The notes below the pieces were generated by a model. The model searched no databases. It was not told the DNA's origin and was given only the letters and a program-made list of their open reading frames with translations. Below are positions 1 through 13,239 of a stretch of DNA of 64,000 nt, in pieces; the stretch's first letter is position 1, and each line of letters begins with the position of its first letter. The DNA comes from Solea solea (lineage: Eukaryota; Chordata; Actinopteri; Pleuronectiformes; Soleidae). Position numbers and translations under genes: made by a program. The stretch is taken from NCBI RefSeq assembly GCF_958295425.1, contig NC_081142.1:13605821-13669820 (forward strand), written 5' to 3'.

Positions 1-1349
1 TAATTAACATGTATACATAACTTTCACTTTAACTGCTCATGGCATGTCAAATCAAAGTGTCTGTCAGGGCTGTGAAACAAGGGATTGATACTTTGCAGGT
101 CTTCAGTTCAAATCCAGCTCTGTGTAACAGCTCCAGCTGGCCAGAAAAGCTGGCACAAAGACATGAGTGCAGGCAGACAGGCAGGTAGACGGGCAGCCTG
201 CCACTCAGTCAGTTTGATGAGGTAAACATCTCGCAATAAAAGCTCTGCAACACCCAGATGAGCTTAGCTCGGGCCAAGCGAAAAGAAAGACGGTATGTTT
301 TCAGTGGAAAAAGAAAGCGTACACCCAAGATAGAAAACCTGATGTGAGGCTTTTATCCAGTCAAACACACACACAAAAAAAATGAATTAAAAGATTTTGA
401 ATCCCAATTTATGACAACTGAAGGAAGCTGTATTTTGATTTTAGTGAATCAAAATCAGAGACCTTAAGGCTGTAGTGCATGACTTTTAAATACAAGTGAA
501 TGTGACTTTACACAGTGCCAATTAAACCCATCTTACGCCTAGTATAGTGGTGTTTTGTTCTTGCATGGCCCAGCAACAACGTGCTGCGTAGTAAGTGATA
601 CGGCACGACTAATGGAGAAAATACCGAAGCACAACATATAGTTTCAGAAGTATACAGTTAAAAATAAACATGGACATTAAGTTTGACAAGATAAACACTA
701 ATTGCAATTAGTTAGTGTAGAGGTTGACCAATACAGGGTTTTTTTTTTTTATGGCTGGTGTGATACCGACCTTTAGATCCCGAATGTCCCGAATGATACA
801 CAAAAATGCTTGGCTCAAAAGGACATTAACAGAACAATTAGTTATGGTCTGTCTGCACTGCGGTGCATTTATCAATTAAAAAACAATGTCTAAACGAAAT
901 AGTAAAACATCAAACAGGCATAAAATCATAAGATGTGTAATAATTAATCAATCAATTGATCAATCAGTTACACAATATTTGGGCAATGTCAATGTGAGAT
1001 CCACTAGAAATACATAATATAGCAGTGTTTTTGTCAATTCCTCAGAATTCCTCCGGGGGGGGGAGCGACATAAGTTTAATTTTAATTAAAATTGTGCTTT
1101 ACAGTTTATAATCTGTGTGTGAGGATGGAGTTGGGGTCAAAGTGTCCTTCCTGTGTCCATCCTTTTGTACATGATTAGATAAAGTGGATCGATCAGTCAG
1201 TCTTTGTGCTATTAGGACCTACACCGTTTCTTTCCCACACGCACACACACAAACATCCAGTCATTTGGGCTGTCACGTTGAGGAGGGGACCCCCAAGCTA
1301 GCCAGCCTGCTTCTACAGGATGTATGGCAGGAGAGGAAAACTGAGAGTG

Positions 1350-1374
1350 CACACACACACACACACACACACAC
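1350..1374. repeat. (AC)n microsatellite
   Basis: About twelve AC dinucleotides in the gene-poor flank. No coding meaning. Confidence 0.9.
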
Positions 1375-3300
1375 AAACAAGCACACGCTGAGGCTAGCAG
1401 CAGGACCAGAACTGGTGTGTGATGGCTCAGGAGAGGAGGGAGAGTTATTAGCTTAGCCCTGAACCACCTACTTAATATAGGGGCCGGCGGTGATCGCTAA
1501 CAGAGCCTGGCAGAGGTGACAGCTTTTGGCCCTGCTTGAGGAAATCCAATTGAAAAGCAGCCAAGAGGAACAACAAGCCCAAAACAGATGTTGCTCGCTA
1601 CCATCCGCGCAACTTGAGTACACAACCCCATGGCAACAAACTGCGATGTCAAATCTTGCACACAAACGCACACACAGTGGACAGTGTATGTAACACACAC
1701 ACATGCACTAGTGGAAACAGAATCAACTGCCCAAAAATAAAAATGTCCATTAATGAAAAATGCGCACAAATAATGTTGTTTCTAGTTACTGCTTTGCAAT
1801 TAGTATTGTTATATTAACATTAAGATTATGTTTTTCATGAATGACCAACGTTGCCTCATGTAACTGGCCACCACTGCTGACTGTATCCGTTTAGTATGGC
1901 AGAATTTAAAAAAATATACAAAATACACAGTTTTAACAGAAAGAATACATCAATCTGGTTAAAATGATGTCCCAGTGACAACCACACAGACACATACTAG
2001 GCATTTCCATAGAGTTTAAAGACGATATAAGATCAGTGAACTACATCAATCCAATGGTGGAGCACAAAATACTTTAACAAATATAAATGGAATGAATTCC
2101 GGGAAGCAAAACCAAGAAGGGAAAATGTGTTAATGTCTATGAGGTATCTCTTTATTAAAGCAGAGATCAAGACCAAACCCTTACCTCTCATAACACACCT
2201 GCCCAGTCATTCATTAATCCAGCTCACGTTTCTTTTTCAACATCTTTGGCAAAGGCTTGCTATGAAAACACGCCAGCCCTCAAATCATTATAGACCCCTT
2301 AGCTCTAATATTAATTGAGTTAGGCGAGGCTGACCATACTTCTGTCATTGTAACATCCATCTGTTTTTGTTTTTTTTCTATTACCGTTACTGCACAAGAC
2401 CAAGGAGAAGTGTGCGAGAGAGGGAGAGGTGTGTGTGTGTGTGTGCGCGTGTGTGCATGGTAGAGGTAAAAATCAATTATGACATATCTTTATTGCCAGT
2501 CGATGACAAATGATGACACATTTGCCATCGCTCCGGCATTGTGTCAGTGTGTCTCATATTGATTTTACATCAGACACACAAATGTTATTGATGAAACGCC
2601 TCAGTAACAGATGAGCACTTTATTTTACTTGTTTTAATGTTTACATGGAACAGAAAGACAAGAGCGGGGCAGTGATGGGCTTGTGCGTCAGATCTGTTCA
2701 TTCTTTTATTCTTCAGTATTTCTGCAAAAAATTAACCACATTTGTCAGCATTTACACAAACTGGCTCTGCTGCAAGTGTAATGGGAGCGCAGTGGATAGT
2801 TACACCCTGAACCTGCTCACACTGCACACACATGGTAATGGAGGGGTGGGGTGAAGAGAGCACAAGAGAGAGAGGGAATTGTAAACAAACCAGCTTTTAA
2901 ACAAGACAATTTAGGGTTGCCAAGGTGCCAAGTCAAACAGAGCAATGGAAAACTGATACAAACTTTTAACACATGGGTCAAAGTATGAGGCTTTGAACTG
3001 GTGAGGGAACGCACACTGCTGTGAAGAGAACTGTTTAATTAAAAATACTTAGGTATCCATCGGGTCTTTTTGGGGCACCCTCTTGTCAAACTGTATGTGA
3101 TTACACTGTCAATCTGAAAAGTTATTTTTTTTGTTTTTTTCCAAATCACACAGTTTTCCACTGATAGAGAGAAAGAACACGTTGGGAAAAAGCTAGTCCT
3201 GAGATACAGCAGCTGGGGACTGTGGGTTTGGTTCATTTGGAAACTGTGCACACTCACACACATACACTTAAATACACTGTATGCATCAGCGTGTCGACAT

Positions 3301-3302
<2 letters not shown>

Positions 3303-3356
<54 letters not shown>
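3303..3356. repeat. (AT)n microsatellite
   Basis: An uninterrupted run of about 27 AT units, likely polymorphic in length and able to form a cruciform. Confidence 0.95.
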
Positions 3357-3357
<1 letters not shown>

Positions 3358-6300
3358 AATAAAATATGTCCTATGAAACAAACACAAGCACACACAAATC
3401 AAGTTTGCTCAGTGTCCTCCACATAAACTTACTCACTAAGAGACGCACCTTTTTGCACAGGTGCAGACAAAGGTTTCCGGCAAATAAACAGCACTACAGC
3501 AACATCCAGCAGTGCAACTATTGGGGCTGAGGAAACAAGGAAATTAAGCCGATGACGCTTCATTTTTGTGATATGTTGTTTTACAGGGAAGGATTAATAC
3601 ACCAGTCTTACACCAGTTGCCCTTAATCGGTTTCATAACTTGTCAGCACTACTTTTATTCTTGAAAACACAAATTACTGACCTAAACGTGCAATTTCCAG
3701 GAGTTAAACGGATGGTGGGTAAAGTGTTCGCTTGTGGGCCAGCAGTACACCAAAAGAGCCTCAGTTTTTCTACTTTATCTCGTAAACATAACCTTTGAAA
3801 ACAAATACGCGGGTATACAATGTATACAAATGCAATGTTTTTTTTTTTTGCATAAACCATACTTTGCTCAGGACAACAGCATTTGCCCTTGGTCTCTTCT
3901 GTTTGAGGTGGTGTGCAATGTGTCCAGCTATTCATATGCATACATTTGTGGGCATGAAAACACATTTAAAATCACCTGACAAGTACATTCACACCCACAC
4001 ACACTTTATGCATTCACAATAACTGAACACCTAAGAATGTGCAGCTGACAAGACTATGTTGCAGTGCCCTTGACTAACAATGACAAATGGATGCAATATG
4101 CAAAGTCTGAACAAGTTGCTTTTGGGTACAGAACAGGAAAAAGATTACTCCAGGCTCCATTATGGGATGCGTTTGCTCTCCTGTTTCTCAGCCGAGGAGA
4201 GCCAAGCTGAGGTTAATGGCATGTGTCCAGCTCAAGAAGTAAGTGGCTGAGGTGTGTGTGCGTGCGTGTGTGTGTGTGTGTGTGATACAGGCATAAACAG
4301 AACTTTTTCATCTATGGCTGTTTTGTGCCATAGATAAAAAAAATGTCTATAGATAAATGATTTGGATATGAATAAATACGTAGGTATATTTTTAAGCAAC
4401 TTTGCCTGACTGCAAGCAAGTTGCTTAATATCCTCACTATGACTTGCAGCTTTTAAAATGACACTTATGTCTCTGTGTCCGTGCAGTTGTCTGTGCGTGT
4501 CTGTGCGTGTGCATGCTGGAGTGTGCACACGTGTGTGCATGTGAAGCACAGCACTGCCAGGGTGGCAGGGTGTATCCATCATGATAAACCAGCAGACTCT
4601 GCGACTGTCACATGCAATCACACTTTACTACGGTTCGCGGGACTTCAAAGTGAAAATGAATGGTAGTTCATCGACATGAAGACTTCATATATCTTCGTTT
4701 TTTTCAGCTTTTTGTAACCCCCCCCCCCCCTTTTTTTGGAGAGACGAGTCTGTTTTCTCTTAGCCACTTTTGTGTTTCATCACTTTTGCTTTTTGTCACC
4801 GTCGAAAATGACTGACGGGGAAACATGGATTTTTCAAAGAAATTAAATTTGAGTTTGTTGGTCCCATCCATCATTTTTAGCCTGCTTACTAAAATGGGAA
4901 AACAAAAGTTTACTGTTGCTGTACTGTTCATAACTAAGATAGCACATGTCTACAGTTTAGAGAACAAGTGAGGAGACCATTGTGTAACCATTAGAAAGGT
5001 ACGGACTGATTCATACTGATGGCATATTTGTGATACTAAATCAAACGTAATCAAATCAAAACATATCAACTTACTGGCAAATTACTTCCTACCCATCACC
5101 TGAAACATGACTTAAGTGCAAAAAAAAAGGTTTTATTATTACAAACTTTTTAAAGTACAAGCAATTTAAAGTGACGAAAGATAAGGTTGGGGTTTTTTTT
5201 TAACTTACCATTAAGAGTTAAAATGTTGAGGGCTAATGGCACAAAGGGGGAAACAAATGTAGTTAAGTGAGCCTGAGTGAACGCAGTCCTGCAAAACACA
5301 TGCAGCTCCCTCGCATGCATGCTACTACTGCACTGAGAACTGTTCCAATATTGATGACTGCTTGGACTCTACGGGATGTTTCGATGTTAAAACAGAGCTT
5401 CAGTTGCTGCTACAGCTAGACCAGTAAGTAAAACAACCTGTCTACTTATTGATAAATCAAGGGAGTTTTTAATGTCTTTGTCACCGCTGAGATGTTTCGG
5501 GTTGTTTCTTGCTTTAGACAGAAGCCAGGCTGATAGTGGTAGCCATGTAACATGAAAATGTTCACTGAAAATTCAAAACGACAATGTCTGATAACCTGAT
5601 AGACTTGACACCTACAGTTACATTTGACTCATTAAACAGAAAAGATATTTTTGGCATTAGTTAACAATTCCACAATCCCTTTCAGCATAATGTAAAGCAA
5701 GTTATCTGAGCGAGAACTACACTTCTGTACTTGTTGGTACCAGCCTTGGAGAAATCTTGCCCATGACGGGAGAAACTAAGCAGTTACATGGTAGGTCAGT
5801 AAGAGGGCACTCCTATTGGCGCTTTTACTAAGCAGATACAGGTACATTAGTACCATCTGCCTACAATACGTAAGTCAAAGTAGAAAGAAAAAAAGAGAGA
5901 CGGACTTGGAACATAACACAATAAAATGTGTGTCAATATTGGTGAAGCTTTTTAGAGATTGCCATGGGTCATGTGTCAACGTATGAAGTGAGGGTGGGTG
6001 TCCTTATTCTATAGAGGGGCCTGTGCCAGAGAGCTGTGATCTCAAAACATTAGTATTTTAATGGGTGAGACAATAAACAATATTTCTAACAATCCAGCCA
6101 ACGACAGCTTTAATGTACAGTTCTCTTTATTGAGTGTGTGTGACTACTCCCTCAGTTTAAATAACCAGGCATTAAAACCACCTTTTAACTGAAATCCCAA
6201 AGTGGCTGCAGGCCGTCAGGAGTGGAATATTTCTCACAGACACCAAAATAGCAACCAGTGAACATTAATTGGGTTTTTGTATTAAAATAATATCATAGGA

Positions 6301-7415
6301 AGTTTATGAAATCGTACGTCTTTAAAAGCTTCCACAAAAACAAAATAACCCTGAACATTTTTTTGTTCCGGAGAAACACCTACCTATCGCAAAAGTAAAT
6401 AAATAAATAAAATGAAATAAAATAAAACTAATATGCCATCAATTTCAACACAGCAAATGACAAAACAAGCTCCTCATAAGATTAAAAATCCAATGTGGTG
6501 TTAAGCTTTAATTGAACATGGCAAGTGTTAAATGTGATAATCATCAAATTTGTTTCCACTAGAAAGTCAAATGAGCCATAATAATGCCAGCGCTGCAGCT
6601 GCTGCAGTTCAACACCACGGAAAGGCTTGCCTTTAATCTAGTAATGACTCTGAAATGACACCGCGCTTTAAAAAAAATTCTTGGAGATGAGGCTTTAGGT
6701 CTCTCTGCCTCTCTCCCTCTCTCTCTGTGTGCCCTGGCCCAGGCCCTGCTCTCCAAGCTGTTTGATTGGCACATGCTTTCACTTAATGAGGGATAATTAC
6801 TAAGGAAAACAAGTGGCAGACCACATCTGCTCAGTGTAAAAAGGAGTGCAGGCCCAGTACAATCTGTCAGACAGAACTTTCACATTTTGGTGTATGTGTT
6901 TAACCCACCTTCAGAGGCCTCCAAGTCCAACACTAACCCTCCAGGACCCCTCCTCCACCCAGCTACGATGAGAAGCAGATTAATAGGAATAAGCATGTGG
7001 CTGTAAACACTTAGCGGGAAGAGCGTATATCTGTGTGTGTTGACGTGCATAGGAAATGACCCAAGGTATCTGTCTGGGACAAGCCACAGGCCACAGCAGG
7101 AAGGGCAAGAGGCCACCAGGGGCGATCAACATCAACATCCCAATCAGTGTCCTGCTGCCAGAGCTGTTGTTCTCCAGCTCCCATCACCACCATCGCCGTG
7201 TTTTGTTTACTTTCACACAATACTGTAATGGTAGTAAAAAAACACAGGTAGCTCCCACTGCTCTCCAAATACTTCGACACATTGCCCATAAATCATCTCT
7301 ACATGGGATTTACATTGTGTTAAACGGTCTCTTAATGATCTGCCCATGTTTGCCTTAATTATGTGTTCTAATCCTAGAGTTGTAAATCAGAGACTCCAAG
7401 GGTCGTTTGACATAG

Positions 7416-7635
7416 TTAAAGGCACAGTGTGTGGGATTTTATTGTGATTTTGCATGTTGCAGCAGAATATCTTGCACCTCTCCCTTCCCCTCCAAGCATG
7501 TAGGAGACCCTATGGTAGACTTCAGCTATCATTAAACCTCAAATAATGCTTAAATATAGCGGGCTCATTCTGTGGTAATGAAAACAATTCATACATTCAC
7601 GTGATTGGACACTAATGCATCATTGTAATTGTTTT
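7416..7635. repeat. Interspersed fish repeat, internally deleted copy
   Basis: The stretch opens with AAAGGCACAGTGTGTGGGAT and continues with a cytosine-rich block, a phrase close to 'ctatggtagacttcagctat', and later 'gggctcattctgtggtaa'. From memory this follows the order of a widespread teleost short interspersed repeat that begins with AAAGGTACAGTGTGTAGGAT. The copy is diverged and appears shorter than the usual element. The family name was not verified. Confidence 0.55.
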
Positions 7636-8572
7636 TAAATTCTATTTATGTTAAATGGAGTTACTGTCAAATGTATTGTGGCAAAATTATATATTATTTT
7701 CAAATTTGCACAAAAACTGCATCCAAATGAACAGTTATGAAAGACCTTCATAAAGCTACACATAGATTTCTATAAACAGAGCAACAAGTAAGTCGTAAGT
7801 CATAAATGTCAACCGAGATGGCCAATATGAAAAGAACATTACATCATTTAAATTATATTAATTACTTTTTTTTACAAAACATCAATTTATTGAAAAGCTC
7901 ATTAGACGACACTTAATGCAGTATACTGTAAATTCATCAAGTTGGCCCATTGTGTATGTTTAATTAAACTGCGCTGCCTCTCGTTTTATGAATGAGAAGG
8001 GAAAAAAATTGTTGCTCTGCTAACTTCATTTTAAAAAGCTGTTTTACTGAAATAAAAAGGACAGCAGCATTTATTTACTTTAACCTTAATGAAAATTGGA
8101 ATGGATATTTGACAGGCGCTTAACCTCTCGATACCCTCACCCCCTTCTTCATCCCACCACCTCCCTGCCTCCCATCTTCTAACAAGAACAACGGGGTTGT
8201 GCTTTCTTGCCCTGTGCCGACCCAGTTCTCGCTAATTACCAGCAAAGTATAGATCAAAGCCGACGCAGCGCTACAGATCTGGTGCAACGTGGCGGGATAA
8301 AGGACACCAGGACTCTAGTGAACGTAGTCACCGCCAGTCATCATTGATTAAGAGTGTGTGTGCACGTGTGAAGTGGTGCATGCCAAAACAAAAGGCAAGG
8401 CGGTGAACTTATAAATAGAACGGTCATTGTTTCGACATGGGCAATTTTGGATGTCGGGGGGGGGTTTTCCTGACACTGTTGGCTGATGGTATGGGGGGGA
8501 AGGGGATGTGAGGGAGTGAGGTCACAAAGTTGAGAGTCAGCTGATGGGATAACACGACCGTTGACATGCGGG

Positions 8573-8600
8573 CACACACACACACACACGCACACAAACC
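8573..8600. repeat. (CA)n microsatellite
   Basis: A short CA tract with one CG interruption. Confidence 0.85.
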
Positions 8601-10870
8601 CACGAGTATGTGACGAAATGCATCCAAGCATGGATGACAATACAAACACGAAAGTGGTCTAAAAGTATCTCTCATCTCTCACTCACTCTTGCTCTCCGTC
8701 TTTTCTCCATCTCTCACACACAGACACAAATGTGGACACCCAGGTATGGTCAGGCAGGGGCAAAAGGGATGGTTTGCTTTCTTATGACACAGGCTATTAC
8801 TAAATTGAGCAGAAAAGTAATTCTAAGGCAAATGAGTGCCAGCAGGTTTAACACAAGGAGGGGTCGGCATGAGCAATGACAGGAATTCTCTCACCTCTTT
8901 TGACAGGAAGCCTATTATTCTCACTGCTTTATTTTCCCAGGCTCGCGTTTAAAAAGTGATCTGTGCGATAGGATTTCATTCCAACCCTCCAACCCCCCCA
9001 CCCTCCCAAAAACAAAAAAAAATATGCAGTCCTCCCTCATCTGAATTACTGTCGCTCTTTGTTCACTTTTGTTGGCCTGTCTCTTCACTCCTAGACTTAA
9101 TATTTAGAGTACAAGAGGAGGTGCAGGGTTCTTATTTCTCACAGCTTCTTTCACCAACTATTTTTCAGTTAATTCCAATGGTACTTATGTGACCATTTCT
9201 ATGAAGGCTATCACACTAAGTTGAGCCTCCATCTGTAAGAAATGCTGCCTTCAAGTAGGTAAGGATACTATGTTTTCAAATGTGCAACAAAGCTCTAAAG
9301 TTAACACTGTTCAAAAAAAAAAAAAAGATGAAAAGATGCAAAAGGGGAAAAAAAAAAGAAGACAAACCCCACTATAAATATACTACTTTAAAAAGCTTTG
9401 TTACATCCTCATTATAAGTGCCATCTCAGAGAAGCGTGGTGGGAGTCAGTGCTGACCTTGGTATCCCGTTTGAATATTGTTTTAATGCTGTAGCTGTTAA
9501 TTGAGGATGCAGTGCAAACAGTGGACTCCTTTTCAAAGGGGAATTTATTTTCCCAGGCAATGAAAATGCAAAGAATCATGTCGTGCATTTATTTTATTTG
9601 TTTGTTTTTCAACCCACCCTCATCATTATTTAAGACACTAATTAAAATATGGATTTATAAATAAATCTCGACGACTTTTTACCTATGACTACATTCACTT
9701 TTTAGTGTAAATCACCCTCGCTGTTTGTTTTCCTCTTCACGAAAATCCTGAAGTATTTTTGTCTTGACATATAATTTTTTTTTTTTTAATTCCATATCTC
9801 ATATGAGAGCTGCTGTTTTTTTAACACTTAAAAACTTATAAAAGGAAGGCTATACTATGAGACGTACAAAAAAAAAGTATTCACTATATACTACTGCAAT
9901 TATATATTTCTATTGTCGGCCAAGGTTTAACTACTTCCAATTTATCAGTTTGTAGTAGTAGTAATAGTCCCTTATAACAATTAAAGTAAAAGAATGGCAG
10001 ACATAACCTTCGGAAAAGAGCGCGTTGTACAGAGAATAAGGACAACATGAGAATGTGGTTCCCGCTTTTTCAAATGATCCTCAATGAAAAAACATTTCCC
10101 TACATCATCTGGCTGGTGAGAGGGGGGGCTTTGCAGTGTCTTTGTGAGTGTGCCTGCTCCTTCACATGTCCCTGTATGTGCAAGTATGGATGCACCGTGT
10201 GCAGGGAAGTAAGGCAACGACTAGTTTAAGACCAAGGTTGTGCCGATATAGGGTTTTGTGGTATTGAGTATGTAAATGAAAACTGCTTTTCTCCTGGTGT
10301 GGCGAGTTAGAATCACATAACAGTAAACACCCCCAAATGACCAATGTACAACAATGTCACGGAATTTCACAAAATAATATTTCTTATAAATCTGTTCAAA
10401 ATTATTGAATTAAATATTCAGAAAAATCTAAATTTGCTTATGATTTTGAATATTACGTGAGAGCAAAACTTTTAAACATGTCAATAATGTGATTTTTGTT
10501 GTATCATTAGATTTTACATTAATTTCTCTTACAAATACAGTTTATTGTCTAAATGCTGTTTCAATGGCTTTACCTTAGGCTTTAAATTTTAAGCATTAAA
10601 TAAATCATAAATACTTAAATGCTGGCATATCATCTAGCGAAGCTCAAGGTCCTCACAAACGGGGTAAGCCCCCTGTCATGAAGAGGTGAAGCAGGAAAGA
10701 AGCATGTAGGGAAAACAGGAAAATAAAGAATTTGAATGGGCCAGTTGTGCAGGTTCAGACGGGTGGAGAGGAGATGTCCGACTGAGAAACTGGATCCAAG
10801 TTCTATTGTTTTGAAATCATCTGGCAAATGAGGAATTTAAATTACTACCTGGGGTAGTGGTGAAAAGTGA

Positions 10871-10897
10871 ACACACACACACACACACACACACACG
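10871..10897. repeat. (AC)n microsatellite
   Basis: About thirteen AC units ending in CGCG. Confidence 0.9.
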
Positions 10898-13186
10898 CGT
10901 TTAACAATACTTGCGAGAGCATTACTTGCATTTACCAAGTACAGGATCAGCTACAGTCAAACAAACAGCCAAAAGTTTGAGTTTATTCTCCTTTTCATTC
11001 TTCCTGAATTGTTTGCTGCTTATTGTTACCCGACTTATTTTTACTCTCTTATTTATTTTATTTATCTTTCATATCCTAAATCATGACCTACAAATCACAG
11101 CGAACCACAGAAAACAGCCCACCACAGTGTGTGTTTGTGCATGTGTGTGCAGTCATTGCAAACTATAAAACTTGTTTCAGCAATAGAATTAAGATTTAAT
11201 CCATGCAAATGAACATTTGCAGTGGGAAGGGTTTTTTGGGTTTTTTCTGTGGTTCTGTGTTAAAGCTCCTGTCAGTTACTATTTCTGGGACATAATTCAG
11301 TCTGCAATGAATTTGTCTCACTGTCATTTAACGCAGTGCAAGCTGACCAAAAGTTTTATATTTAAGTTGGTTATGAGATGATAGAGCAAAGGGGGACACA
11401 CCACCATGTCAGTAATAGCGTCTTATAAAAGCCCGCCAGTGCAATCTATTGACAAACTCAATGTGAAAACATAATATTTCATTTCAGATTTTCCAGATAG
11501 TTTGAAAATAAAGGGCCAATAACTGAATTATATCAGCCTGAGTTTACCTCCATGTGATAGTCCAGTGCTCTATGTTCATTAAGCTAATGTGGGAATAAAC
11601 CACCAACTCCTGTCCCTAATTATATTCAAATGCAGTTTTGTAGCCACTGAGCTACTGAAAAGGAAAAAAAAACTAACAATCACTTCACATGCTGTAAAAG
11701 CATTGCTCTCTCACACTACAAATCTCCCATATGGCAAAAATCAATAGGTAGAGCAACACTCTATTGATCATATCTATATCTTGGATACACTCTGATGTCA
11801 CGCTCCACTAGGCCAGTGCATCTGTTTGTGTGTGTGTGTTTAAGGAAGTCAGGGGCTGTTGCAGGCTTATTGAAGCCTTAAGCTGCATTAAAATATGCCT
11901 CAGGTAAAAAAGACTACTTTTCCAGTCAGTTTTTCTTTCCCTTATTAGGCATCTAATACACCTGTGAATGGTGAACCAGGGCATTATTTGACTGCAGATA
12001 ATCCCATGAAAAAAAAAAAAAGATAGAAAAAAAAAGCACAGATCGGCAAACTGCAACACAATGTTTTCTTTAAGAAGTAAATGCAGTTTCTGAATTTTAA
12101 GAGGTTTAAGATTAAAAATCAAACCGATTCGAGTGATTTGCTTGGTTATCTGAAAATCTGAACGAGAGCTGTCCTTTTGGAGCACGCTTATTAAAAGTGT
12201 ACTACCACTTCTAACTGACCACAGTGAAATTGATGTCAACATTTTGTCTGCTTCTCTTTTGAAAAGATGAACTACTAAAGTACCATAAACATTTGCTTTA
12301 TTCTTCATCGACATACTCTGTATTTTCTTTTCTGAAGTTAGATTCAACCCTGACTGAAATGACAAATTTCACTTTAAAGCTCCACTGAATGCCTGTAAAA
12401 TCTCGTTACCCCCTCGCCGCTCTGTTGATTTAATAAAAATAGTAAAATACATTGTTGCCATCAGTTCAGTGATATAAAAGACCTTAATGTAATATTAATG
12501 AAATGGCTCTGATAAATGCTCTCATTGATTTCTCTATATTTCTGCAGTGTAACGACAAAGCACAGGGTTGCCCTCCACAGGCAGCAAACCGACATAACAT
12601 AAATATGAAAGGACACATTCTTGACAATTGAATGCCCCACAAAGTTACCAAAACAAACCACAGACACTTGCACTCTCAACAACTTGCAGAGGACGATCGT
12701 TAACCTAACATTTTCTCTGCGACTCCCTAACTTCCTTCACCTCTCCACATTGTTTTCCTCCCGCTCTACCTTTCTCTTCCCCCTGCTGTCTGCCAGTGCA
12801 GCTCTAAGTTATTGATAGTTTAAAGTTATGGGCTAATAATAAGATGGACACTGCATGGCCAGATGCCTATTATACCCAGGTAATGGATGGCGTGCGGGTT
12901 TTGAATGGCATTGCCTAGAAATTGGATGACGGAGAGTGGAGCGATTTATAGGCAACTGAGAGCGCCCCCCACTCTTGCCTGCACGCACACACAAACAGGC
13001 GCACACACACATCATCCTATGCTATTTATCTCCGGCTTGATAAGGAAGCAGATGAGGCATGCCACTATTTATGGTGACACTGTTCATAAAAACTGATGCC
13101 TTAGAGAAGGAAGTTTGCACCAATTCTGAGGAACCAAATATCTACTTAAAGTAAAGCTCTGTCCGTACAGTCCAGTGCAAACACAC

Positions 13187-13188
<2 letters not shown>

Positions 13189-13238
<50 letters not shown>
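13189..13238. repeat. (AT)n/TATG compound microsatellite
   Basis: Alternating AT broken by three TATG units, directly after a CA tract. Confidence 0.9.

Positions 13239-13239
<1 letters not shown>

Noticed and set aside
6880..7358. Overlapping ORFs of 63-100 codons on both strands near 7.0-7.3 kb
   Set aside because: They conflict with each other, have no family motifs and no splice signals in phase. The block may be conserved non-coding DNA instead.
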